From Vibrio lentus (GTDB lineage Bacteria; Pseudomonadota; Gammaproteobacteria; Enterobacterales; Vibrionaceae): a DNA stretch of 64,000 bases. Each line of letters begins with the position of its first letter. The first letter of the stretch is position 1. A program made the translations under genes and the position numbers. The stretch is taken from NCBI RefSeq assembly GCF_030409755.1, contig NZ_JAUFQE010000002.1, forward strand, positions 1,178,001 to 1,242,000, in the 5' to 3' direction. This document shows positions 57,662 through 64,000 of the stretch, piece after piece. Under the pieces are notes generated by a model. The model worked only from the letters and a program-made list of their open reading frames with translations, made no database searches and was not told the origin of the DNA.

Positions 57662-58443
57662 AATTTTTCTCCTAAAGAGTGAACGCCAATCAGTTCAATT
57701 TCACTGAAGTGTTCGACCCAATTAATAAATTCGAATCTCGCCAATTGTTGAGCAATTATTTGTTTTATATCGGCTAAAGAACGATTTGGTTGCTGTTGGA
57801 TTATTTGGATAATCGCAACATCAATTTCTCTTAGTTTTATCGTGTTGACGCGTTGGTCAGAGTCGCGATAAATCGCGTAATAAACGGGATACCGCCTTTG
57901 TGTTAGAAACGTCAGCGACTCACCATGAATAATGAAAGGTACCTGCACGAGCTTCATCGTACTGTTGACTAACATACCCAATTGAAGCTGTCGTTCATCG
58001 ACGTGAAAGTCACGCGTTCGCGACAAAGGCAGAACTTGCTTTGAAGAATCAATCTCAACGCAAAAGGCACACCATTCGTACTCCAACACCGCGAGTTGAT
58101 CGGCTGTAAGCTCATGACTCGCACTCAAGGTAGACAAATCACTCAAACTAGAGATGTACATTGGTTGAGTTCGACGTTGAACAAAGCTGACAAACTCAGT
58201 TGCTATATGATGAAACTCTGGCTCTGAGGCGTAATGCACGACCACAAATTCATCAACTAACATCAGTAGTTGGTCTTGGTCGACTTGCTGACAAAACAGC
58301 GGGAATGTGTTGTTCAATACACCAAATACGTTGTCTCTAATGAATTCGCTGTATCGACACACTGCGTTGTCTTCAAGTGGCGAACGTATCAATGCGGTTA
58401 ACGCCTGCGTTTGACTGATCATCATGCTAGGAGGGTTATGCAT
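57658..58443 (-). CDS. hvfC: DUF2063-type MNIO partner protein, HvfC-like
   Basis: This 261-residue protein has an N-terminal DUF2063-like pattern (YSEFIRDNVFGVLNNTFPLF) and an additional C-terminal domain. In known systems the HvfC/BufC protein binds the precursor and delivers it to the MNIO enzyme. It overlaps hvfB by eight bases and hvfD by four. Confidence 0.82.
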   Translation of the reverse strand: MHNPPSMMISQTQALTALIRSPLEDNAVCRYSEFIRDNVFGVLNNTFPLFCQQVDQDQLLMLVDEFVVVHYASEPEFHHIATEFVSFVQRRTQPMYISSLSDLSTLSASHELTADQLAVLEYEWCAFCVEIDSSKQVLPLSRTRDFHVDERQLQLGMLVNSTMKLVQVPFIIHGESLTFLTQRRYPVYYAIYRDSDQRVNTIKLREIDVAIIQIIQQQPNRSLADIKQIIAQQLARFEFINWVEHFSEIELIGVHSLGEKL

Positions 58444-59446
58444 AAACCAACTCCTGATTCATTGGACGATGAGCAACACCTGCGTTCAATACCTGACGAT
58501 GCACTGTTCGTAACTCTTCACTAAGCACAACCAAAGGAGGTACGTTGTTGTCTCTTTCAAGTAACAACGGTTTGCTGCCATGAAGATCGAATACATAACG
58601 CGCCAAATCGATAACCTCTTGCTGTACTTCCATACCGTGGGTATCAAGTAGCGACCGGTCACCTTCAACCGATCTGTTACTTTCAACCAAATGCCCAGCA
58701 ATGTGGTAATAGCGAATAGCATCACTTGGTAAAGCCTTAAGCATTTCAGTTGCATCAAAGTGGTGGTTCTGACTGTTTACATAAAGATTGTTGATATCGA
58801 CCAACAACTCACAGCCACTGCGCTTTGCTATTTCAGCGATAAACTCGCCCTCAGGCATCTCATCTCCGTAATTGTGGTAATAAGAGATGTTCTCCATGAC
58901 CAAAGGACGTTGAATGATGTCTTGGACTTGTTTGATTCTGTCCGCAAGATAGCCGATATTTTCTGCGCGGCGTGGCACAGGTAACAGTTCATAGAGATAC
59001 CCTTGGCTGTCTCGAGAGAAACTCAAATGTTCGCTGTATACCTGAATATTCAGTTCATCGAGAAATTGACCAACCTGACGAACAAACTTCGTATTAAGCG
59101 GCTGACAATCTCCAATGGATAAGCTCAAACCGTGTGCGATCAAAGGGTATTGCTTCGCTATATCCTGTAGTTGTTCGCGCTTAAGTCCGCCTAGGCTCAT
59201 CCAGTTCTCGGGAGCTAATTCCAGAAAATCGATATCAGGGTGCTTTGGGGAACGAGCGAGCAGTTCAATATGCTCACTGCGTAGCCCAATGCCTTTGTCT
59301 GTATTCTGAATGGTTCGCACTTTATAGTTTAACTCTCTGTTTTTAGGGGCTCGGTCATTTGATGCTGAAGCTTTAGTTTTTAAAGTATTAGTTTTTAAAG
59401 CTCCAGTTTTTAAAGCAATAGTGTTATGCGTTTCTACTGGCCACAT
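58436..59446 (-). CDS. hvfB: MNIO (DUF692) peptide-modifying enzyme, HvfB-like
   Basis: This 336-residue TIM-barrel enzyme of the multinuclear non-haem iron oxidative family carries likely iron ligands in GIGLRSEHIELL, YSEHLSFS, VMENISYY, LLVDINNLYVN, YHIAGH, LDTHG and LLERDNN. MNIO enzymes install oxazolone/thioamide or related groups on cysteines of precursor peptides. The conserved domain starts near residue 51. The first 50 residues are a non-conserved extension with three ALKTx repeats encoded by a 15-bp tandem repeat. The start lies inside hvfA (13-bp overlap), so translation is coupled. Confidence 0.88.
   Translation of the reverse strand: MWPVETHNTIALKTGALKTNTLKTKASASNDRAPKNRELNYKVRTIQNTDKGIGLRSEHIELLARSPKHPDIDFLELAPENWMSLGGLKREQLQDIAKQYPLIAHGLSLSIGDCQPLNTKFVRQVGQFLDELNIQVYSEHLSFSRDSQGYLYELLPVPRRAENIGYLADRIKQVQDIIQRPLVMENISYYHNYGDEMPEGEFIAEIAKRSGCELLVDINNLYVNSQNHHFDATEMLKALPSDAIRYYHIAGHLVESNRSVEGDRSLLDTHGMEVQQEVIDLARYVFDLHGSKPLLLERDNNVPPLVVLSEELRTVHRQVLNAGVAHRPMNQELVYA
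59372..59416 (-). repeat. 15-bp tandem repeat (three copies) in hvfB 5' end
   Basis: On the coding strand three copies of GCTTTAAAAACTNNN (the third with A for G at the first base) encode ALKTG-ALKTN-TLKTK. The unit is a multiple of three, so copy-number changes would keep the frame. Confidence 0.85.
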
Positions 59447-59748
59447 ACACCACCTGTCACCTTGCTATTCGCCATTAAGATGCGCTCTTTACTTGGCGAG
59501 ATACCTTCAGCCGTTAAGCCACATTTCCCATCACGTGCACGCACTAAACGGTCTTGAGGGTTGCTTGTCAGTTCCGCTTTTTCGAAGCGTTTTTCTGTAC
59601 CACATTTACCCGCGGCACATTTACCTCCGTGTCCTGAAGATTGTTTCGCTTCAACAGGGGCTTCGGCAGGTGCATCAGCAAACGCCATTGCAGAGTTAAG
59701 GCTAATCACAGAGGTGATCGCGATTGATAGGGCGATTTTGTTGTTCAT
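59434..59748 (-). CDS. hvfA: Secreted Cys-containing RiPP precursor, HvfA/bufferin-like
   Basis: This 104-residue protein has a signal peptide (cleavage near AMAFA/DA), a short acidic linker, then GKC motifs at C44 (GGKCAAG), C49 (AGKCGT) and C76 (DGKCGLT), and a last Cys at C102 (GGVCGQ). In HvfA/bufferin proteins, cysteines in EGKCG-like motifs are oxidised by an MNIO enzyme to copper-binding groups. Here the E is G or D. A good ribosome site (AAGGAG) lies inside the end of the MBL gene, one base separates the two ORFs, and hvfB overlaps its end. The function is inferred from the motifs plus the hvfBCD neighbours. Confidence 0.83.
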   Translation of the reverse strand: MNNKIALSIAITSVISLNSAMAFADAPAEAPVEAKQSSGHGGKCAAGKCGTEKRFEKAELTSNPQDRLVRARDGKCGLTAEGISPSKERILMANSKVTGGVCGQ

Positions 59749-59749
59749 A

Positions 59750-60691
59750 TTATTTCTCCTTTACAGCAGACATAGGGAAACTAGCCAAATCACGACCAGA
59801 CATGATTGGCCCATCGTAGTATTCGCGTACGATTTTGATCGATTCAGATTTGCGCTTAAGACCTAGACCCATCCAGTGGTTAAGTACCAACATTTTTGGA
59901 TTGATCTCTTTAGCAATTTCACCGATGACAGAAGGCTTGGCGTGCATGAATGTAGAAACACCATCGGCTTGTTCATGAATCGCCATTGGCATCATCATGA
60001 TGTCGGCGCCACGCGCGAAGTCTAAGAACGCAGGGTTGCTACCATTTTGGTCAGCTGAAATCACCATCACGCCTTCTTCACTTTCGATTCGGTAAGCGAG
60101 ACAAGGCACATCACCATGAGGAATACCCAGAGCTGTGATCTTCAAACCATCTTTTTCGTAAACAACGGTTGGCACTGTGGATTGATAGTCAACATCGGTA
60201 AGATTGACTGGGAATAGGCCATCGGTTCCATCGTATAAACCTGCAAGGTAAGCGTATGCGCCATGGTCTGGGTCAAAATTCGCTGCGAAGTAACCGTTAA
60301 GGCTTGGGAATGCAGAACCTGCGGTTGGACCTGAAATCTCCAATGCCTTTTCACGTTCAAAGAAGTAGCCACCTTTAAGGAGAGCAGGTAAATCATTAAC
60401 GTGATCGGTATGGAAGTGAGTGATACCCATGAAATCTAGGTCTTCAAGTTTTGCACCCGCTTGACCAAAACGTAGGTAAACACCGCCACCGGCATCAATC
60501 ATGATTCGTGATTTACCTTTCCACCATACGATTTCACCGGATGATGCACGTAAGTCATCCGAGATAGGACCGCCAGAACCCAGTATTTGTAACGTAAAAT
60601 CCGTATCCACTGGCTTAAGTTCAATTGCGTGACAGTTGGCGCCCAAGGTCAGTCCAAGAGCGATTGCTAGAGCTTTTAAAGGCTGTTTCAT
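59750..60691 (-). CDS. Periplasmic metallo-beta-lactamase-fold hydrolase
   Basis: This 313-residue protein has a signal peptide (cleavage after CHA) and an MBL fold with THFHTDHVNDLPAL (HxHxDH), IPHGDVP, a metal-bridging Asp in MVISADQNG, and LVLNHWMG. It resembles arylsulfatase/RNase-Z-like secreted MBL proteins, not a typical beta-lactamase. It is the first gene of the operon, one base before hvfA. The ATG at 60691 begins the signal peptide; an earlier frame from 60805 is rejected. The substrate is unknown. It could process the HvfA peptide or a ligand in the periplasm. Confidence 0.85.
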   Translation of the reverse strand: MKQPLKALAIALGLTLGANCHAIELKPVDTDFTLQILGSGGPISDDLRASSGEIVWWKGKSRIMIDAGGGVYLRFGQAGAKLEDLDFMGITHFHTDHVNDLPALLKGGYFFEREKALEISGPTAGSAFPSLNGYFAANFDPDHGAYAYLAGLYDGTDGLFPVNLTDVDYQSTVPTVVYEKDGLKITALGIPHGDVPCLAYRIESEEGVMVISADQNGSNPAFLDFARGADIMMMPMAIHEQADGVSTFMHAKPSVIGEIAKEINPKMLVLNHWMGLGLKRKSESIKIVREYYDGPIMSGRDLASFPMSAVKEK

Positions 60692-60820
60692 ATTGTTATC
60701 CAATTCTTTGTTTCTTATGTGTTTTCTTCGAAGTGAGCATTCAAAGAAGTGAAGCTTTTGCCAAGCAGCACAATAAGTGCGTGCTTCGCTCTGTTCACGG
60801 AACACAAGATAAAGAATTGT

Positions 60821-60859
60821 TAACGTTCGGTATATCTAGTTAATTTGAAAATAACGTTC
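60821..60859 (-). promoter_or_regulatory. Direct repeat GAACGTTA x2 upstream of the MBL-hvf operon
   Basis: On the minus strand GAACGTTA occurs at 60821-60828 and 60852-60859, 31 bp apart (about three helical turns), in the presumed promoter region. It may be an operator or ECF-sigma recognition element. The regulator is unknown. Confidence 0.4.
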
Positions 60860-60956
60860 AATAAAACCAAACGAAAAGATCGAACTCGTTTCGAAAAGGG
60901 AAATGTACTTGAGAAATAGGGGGGAGTTTGGGAGTTTGGAACGAGAAGAACGGTGG

Positions 60957-60990
60957 AATTAAAGTGCAAGCTTACATTTGCACCTTAATT
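60957..60990 (-). repeat. Hairpin after fdhD
   Basis: A 13-bp inverted repeat (AATTAAAGTGCAA/TTGCACCTTAATT, one G-U pair on the minus strand) lies 36 bp after the fdhD stop without a T-run. It is probably the transcript end. Confidence 0.5.
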
Positions 60991-61025
60991 CTAATAGATA
61001 ACCAATGTCTAAAACGAATGATCGT

Positions 61026-61856
61026 TTACTGGTCACCTTTTACATCGAATTCAATCTTCTCTGCGCCAGTGAACACTTGGAAACGCAGGCCTTTAGCGCG
61101 AGCAATGGTCGTGATACCAAATTGCTGAGCCAAATCTAAACCCATTTGCGTTACGCCTGAACGTGATAACAGAACAGGAATACCCATCTGCGCTACTTTG
61201 ATGACCATTTCAGAAGTCAGGCGGCCAGTAGTGTAAAAAATCTTATCTTCACCAGACTCTTTGTTAAGCCACATCTCACCAGCCAACGTATCTACCGCAT
61301 TGTGACGGCCAACATCTTCAACAAACGATAGAACCTTGTCGTCTTTGCAAACAGCGCAACCATGGACCGCGCCAGCTTTCTTGTAAGTGTCGTTGTAATG
61401 AGTTAGTGCTTCTAGAGCGGTGTAAATTTCAGATTGCTTAATCTTGGTTTGAGGCACCTGGTAATCTTCCAACTGCTTCATCACGTTACCAAACATGGTG
61501 CCCTGACCGCAGCCAGAGGTCACCGTCTTCTTCTTAAGCGCTTGCTCAAGCTGGCTCGTATCTTCATTGGTAATAACCGCTGCAGAGCTGGTTTCCCAAT
61601 CAATGATGATAGATTCAACCGCTTCAGGGTCAGAAAGGAAGCTTTGGTTCTTCAAATAACCCAAGACTAAAGATTCAGGGCGTGAGCCGAGCGTCATCAG
61701 GGTTACGATCTCTTTCCAGTTCAACATGACGGTAAGAGGGCGTTCGCAAGCGATCTGTTTGGTTAGCTTCTCACCATATTCATCAAATACTTCAACTTCG
61801 ATTGTTTGAAGTGGGTTTTCGCTAGTTTTTATTATGTTTGGTTTTACCACAATCAC
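61026..61856 (-). CDS. fdhD: Formate dehydrogenase accessory sulfurtransferase FdhD
   Basis: This 276-residue protein has the FdhD signature GAVHGCAVC and FVEDVGRHNAVDTLAGE. The loop that holds the sulfur-transferring cysteines in E. coli (CxxC) reads TSGCGQGTMFG here, with only C116. FdhD transfers sulfur to the molybdenum cofactor of formate dehydrogenase. It is divergent from DUF3305-DUF3306, and a sigma-54-like motif lies upstream. Confidence 0.92.
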   Translation of the reverse strand: MIVVKPNIIKTSENPLQTIEVEVFDEYGEKLTKQIACERPLTVMLNWKEIVTLMTLGSRPESLVLGYLKNQSFLSDPEAVESIIIDWETSSAAVITNEDTSQLEQALKKKTVTSGCGQGTMFGNVMKQLEDYQVPQTKIKQSEIYTALEALTHYNDTYKKAGAVHGCAVCKDDKVLSFVEDVGRHNAVDTLAGEMWLNKESGEDKIFYTTGRLTSEMVIKVAQMGIPVLLSRSGVTQMGLDLAQQFGITTIARAKGLRFQVFTGAEKIEFDVKGDQ

Positions 61857-61935
61857 TTCCTACTAAATGAGATAGGGTTGTAACAAGAGGGTCTAACGCC
61901 GATCCTGTTAATCGATTCTTTAACTCATGCTTAAA

Positions 61936-61950
61936 GCAAATCTTATTCCA
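61936..61950 (-). promoter_or_regulatory. Possible sigma-54 promoter for fdhD
   Basis: On the minus strand TGGAATAAGATTTGC keeps the -24 GG and -12 GC with correct spacing but departs from consensus at the end of the -24 element. Confidence 0.45.
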
Positions 61951-62112
61951 AAATAACGGGTATTCAGGAAAACATGAAGCATTCGATTAAAATAGCGCAA
62001 AATATGAGAGTTCACCGAGTGGAGTTGTCTGAATTTACGTGTATCGACTACCGTTATAGATACGACTTAATAACGAAAGCCATCATGTAAGATGGTAAAA
62101 GTTAACGTGTAT

Positions 62113-62128
62113 TGGCGTGTTTATTGCT
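62113..62128 (+). promoter_or_regulatory. Sigma-54 promoter for DUF3305-DUF3306
   Basis: TGGCGTGTTTATTGCT has TGGCGT, five bases, then TTGCT. It is about 80 bp before the DUF3305 start. A GACAAAATGTC-like box lies downstream at 62156-62167. Confidence 0.7.
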
Positions 62129-62155
62129 TTATAGCGCTTATATGATTGAGCTAAG

Positions 62156-62167
62156 TACAAAATGTCC
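62156..62167. promoter_or_regulatory. Candidate regulator box (TACAAAATGTCC)
   Basis: This box is part of a longer stretch (62148-62183) similar to 40713-40742 upstream of the tungstate regulator gene: GAGCTA, ACAAAATGTC, GCACATT and GACC occur in the same order in both. Confidence 0.45.
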
Positions 62168-62206
62168 TAAGCACATTCAGACCAAAGAAAATCAATTGGG
62201 TGAAGT

Positions 62207-62671
62207 ATGTCTGAGATAAAAGAATTCAAAGAACAATATGAAAAAACAGAAGCAGCTTGGCCAATAGGTGTCCAAAGAATAGAGAAAGAGATCAAAACAG
62301 GTATCTGGGTAACCACTCAATGGGAATTGATGGGGTTTGAACTGTCACCAGAAGATGACGCCCCAGACGTTTGTTTACTTCAGTTACACAAAGACGAGCG
62401 TACTGACTACCGTTTCAATTTAAGCTCCCAACAACCAAAGCTATTCTTAGTGATGGATAACGTTGATTCAGGTGTTAAGCCCGTTATTCAATTGCTGACA
62501 GCTTCTCAGTCGGTCGCAGGGCAGTATATGGATGGAGACAATCAAGTGTTGTCTTACGATATTCCTTTGCCCGTACAGGCTTGGATGGAAGCCTTCATCG
62601 GCCGTCATGGTGAGTTGCTAGAAGCAAGACGTAAGAAACGTAAAGGTGCGGGTAGATCAAATGGCAACTAA
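62207..62671 (+). CDS. DUF3305 formate-dehydrogenase-associated protein
   Basis: This 154-residue soluble protein has the DUF3305 pattern (WPIGVQRIEKEIKTGIWVTTQWE) and a basic C-terminus (ARRKKRKGAG). The family is found next to formate dehydrogenase genes and has no proven role. It overlaps the DUF3306 gene and lies opposite fdhD. Confidence 0.85.
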   Translation: MSEIKEFKEQYEKTEAAWPIGVQRIEKEIKTGIWVTTQWELMGFELSPEDDAPDVCLLQLHKDERTDYRFNLSSQQPKLFLVMDNVDSGVKPVIQLLTASQSVAGQYMDGDNQVLSYDIPLPVQAWMEAFIGRHGELLEARRKKRKGAGRSNGN

Positions 62672-63278
62672 CTTCTTTAGCCGTTGGTCTCAACGAAAGC
62701 TTGATGGAACCACTGACGAACCTTTGGAAGTAGAGCAAACACTGGAAGCAGCAGCGCCTCAGTCTTTAGAGAGTGACGCTTTAGAAACCAATGAAGAAGT
62801 TGACGCTGCTGACGTTCAAGATCCAGAACCAGAAGCCACTGAAGATTTGTCTGTTGCTCAATTATTAGTGTCAGAAGCCTCAGAAAGCGTAAAAAAAGCC
62901 GCATTACGTAAATTATTCCTCTCAGAGGAGTTTAACGTGCGTGATGGCTTGGACGATTACGACGACGATTACAGTAATTTGAAGACTCTTTCTGAAGGTG
63001 TTGCAGAAACTCTTCGCGATTGGGTAAAAGATAAGACAGAAGAAGACACAGTAAACGAACCTGAACAAGTCGCTGATAATGAAGAAGAAACTTTGATTGA
63101 TGAGATTAATGACTCTATTCATGAATCCGAAGAAACCGAATCAGAACTTAGTAAAAGTGACGAAATTGCGGGGGAAGAAAAAGAACTGTATAAAAACACA
63201 GTGGTCGGCAATAGTGATACTGAGACTAACGAAGATGACCTAAAAGAGATGGGACAAAATATACCACACAAAGAATAG
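62661..63278 (+). CDS. DUF3306 formate-dehydrogenase-associated protein
   Basis: This protein of about 205 residues begins MATNFFSRWSQRKLDG, the DUF3306 hallmark, contains a VAQLLVSEASESVKKAALRKLF core, and ends in a long, very acidic tail (Glu/Asp-rich, about 130-205). I chose the ATG at 62661; it overlaps the DUF3305 end by 11 bases. The family always travels with DUF3305 near formate dehydrogenase. The function is unknown. Confidence 0.85.
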   Translation: MATNFFSRWSQRKLDGTTDEPLEVEQTLEAAAPQSLESDALETNEEVDAADVQDPEPEATEDLSVAQLLVSEASESVKKAALRKLFLSEEFNVRDGLDDYDDDYSNLKTLSEGVAETLRDWVKDKTEEDTVNEPEQVADNEEETLIDEINDSIHESEETESELSKSDEIAGEEKELYKNTVVGNSDTETNEDDLKEMGQNIPHKE

Positions 63279-63290
63279 GTACATTTTGAC
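63251..63290. promoter_or_regulatory. Two candidate enhancer boxes (GGGACAAAATAT; GTACATTTTGAC)
   Basis: GGGACAAAATAT at 63251-63262 and, inverted, GTACATTTTGAC at 63279-63290 lie 105-145 bp upstream of the sigma-54 promoter at 63397. With 63314-63325 they form a cluster of three, spaced about 30 bp apart. Confidence 0.45.
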
Positions 63291-63303
63291 TAAACACTCA
63301 ATG

Positions 63304-63338
63304 AGCCGCTTGCGACAAAATGTCCCAAGCGGCTTTTT
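63304..63338 (+). terminator. Terminator after DUF3306 with regulator box in its loop
   Basis: The 9-bp stem AGCCGCTTG/CAAGCGGCT is followed by TTTTT. The loop contains GACAAAATGTCC (63314-63325). Confidence 0.87.
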
Positions 63339-63396
63339 CATAAGCTTAACAAACTAAAAATTACGCTAATCCATTGAAAATAATCAATTATTAAAT

Positions 63397-63412
63397 TGGC
63401 ATGGCATTTGCT
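63397..63412 (+). promoter_or_regulatory. Sigma-54 promoter for iron-sulfur/formate dehydrogenase genes
   Basis: TGGCATGGCATTTGCT is a near-perfect sigma-54 promoter (TGGCAT, five bases, TTGCT), about 168 bp before the iron-sulfur protein start. Three candidate enhancer boxes lie 72-145 bp upstream. Confidence 0.83.
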
Positions 63413-63579
63413 AAATATCGTTCATTATCGACTTTTTTGTAGATAGCCCGAGTAAGGTTGACTAGATAATGAATAGCTAATGAAACCATTAGTTGTTAAC
63501 CGATTACTCAGCAAGTTCTCTAACGCTAACTACAATGAAGATTGAACAGATTATCCATGTCCAAAGATGGAACTGAGCA

Positions 63580-64000
63580 ATGCTTAAACAATTATTAGAA
63601 CAAGCAACTTCAAATAACGCTAAAGCAAGACTGTATACATTTGAAAATACAGTTGAATTAACAAACCTAATTCCACCGACAGTAAGTTATGAGAGCGGGG
63701 GAAACACACTCATCATTGGTCCAACAAAGATCATTGAGAGTGCGGCTGCGCAATTACCTCAGCTGACGAGTCTAACTTTACTTTCTACAGATGGAGAAAA
63801 GGGAACTAACCCAGAACTTTACTTCGCTAATTCGGTTCAAGTATCCGGTTTCCTTGGCACGTTTGAAGTTCTGATTGAAAGCAAAGGCACATCAAGCAAC
63901 TTGGCAAAAGTGGCTATTAATCACGATTGTTTCGATGTGGTTTTAGACCTTTGCCTGAATAGTTGCATGACTGAAGAAGTACCTGTTCCTGGTTATTATC
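63580..64000 (+). CDS. Iron-sulfur (ferredoxin-like) protein of the formate dehydrogenase cluster (3' end outside window)
   Basis: The frame opens at ATG 63580 (MLKQLLEQATSNNAKARLYTF) and stays open to the right edge. The visible 140 residues include IPPTVSYESGGNTLIIGP and a cysteine-containing end (DCFDVVLDLCLNSCM). It resembles the N-terminal part of the larger 4Fe-4S proteins found beside DUF3305/DUF3306 in vibrios, probably electron carriers for formate dehydrogenase. The iron-sulfur domains themselves would be outside the window, so this call rests on context. Confidence 0.6.
   Translation, partial: MLKQLLEQATSNNAKARLYTFENTVELTNLIPPTVSYESGGNTLIIGPTKIIESAAAQLPQLTSLTLLSTDGEKGTNPELYFANSVQVSGFLGTFEVLIESKGTSSNLAKVAINHDCFDVVLDLCLNSCMTEEVPVPGYY

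Noticed and set aside
59750..60691. Beta-lactamase (antibiotic resistance) gene
   Set aside because: The fold is MBL, but the motifs and length fit arylsulfatase/RNase-Z-like hydrolases, and the context is the hvf operon.
1..64000. CRISPR arrays, tRNA/rRNA genes, insertion sequences or prophage
   Set aside because: No spaced direct repeats, cloverleaf sequences, transposases, integrases or phage structural genes were recognised while reading the window.

Overview
This window looks like a chromosome segment of a Vibrio, most likely of the Splendidus clade. Supporting signs are a complete-looking syp exopolysaccharide locus with SypG-type enhancer boxes, Vibrio-style NorM/riboflavin synthase divergence, several small families common in vibrios (DUF3802-, DUF2960- and CPXCG-like proteins), three chemoreceptors and moderate GC content. 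No rRNA, tRNA, insertion sequence, prophage or CRISPR array was seen.

Region 1 (1-19.3 kb, minus strand) is the syp locus: sypA-B-C-D, then an unrelated proXWV quaternary-amine ABC transporter with its own terminator, then a stand-alone Hpt protein, sypG, sypH, a frameshifted sypI, and sypL-M-N-O-P, which runs off the left edge. Strong sigma-54 promoters sit before sypA, sypI and sypP and a weak one before sypM, each with a TTCTCA-type SypG box 50-90 bp upstream. sypE and sypF, which lie between sypD and sypG in Vibrio fischeri, are absent here.

Region 2 (19.4-35.5 kb) is mainly housekeeping and metabolism: a periplasmic ATP-dependent DNA ligase, NorM, riboflavin synthase, a fructosamine-kinase-like protein, an NlpC/P60 lipoprotein, a chemoreceptor, AzlCD, a RidA/CyuA/YheO amino-acid catabolism cluster, a membrane hydroxylase, TapT, NagK and a miniature YadA-anchor protein.

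Region 3 (35.7-44.3 kb) couples tungstate/molybdate-type uptake (tupABC) with molybdenum cofactor genes (mobA, a mobB-moeA fusion) and a divergent sigma-54 response regulator/histidine kinase pair. The tup operon has a near-consensus sigma-54 promoter. Similar sigma-54 promoters and GACAAAATGTC-type boxes recur at 61.9-63.4 kb in front of formate-dehydrogenase accessory genes (fdhD, DUF3305-DUF3306, an iron-sulfur protein), suggesting one regulon for metal uptake, cofactor assembly and formate dehydrogenase.

Region 4 (44.5-53.7 kb) holds two chemoreceptors, an MscS-family channel coupled to a large membrane ATPase-like protein with a degenerate Walker A, and ybiT.

Region 5 (54.0-60.7 kb) is the most interesting part. 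A periplasmic metallo-beta-lactamase-fold protein, a Cys-containing secreted precursor (HvfA/bufferin type), the MNIO enzyme HvfB, its partner HvfC and the DoxX protein HvfD form one tightly packed operon. It lies directly upstream of cydABX, which encodes cytochrome bd, a copper-free oxidase. This resembles the recently recognised copper-binding RiPP (hvf/bufferin) systems, with an extra MBL-fold gene at the front.
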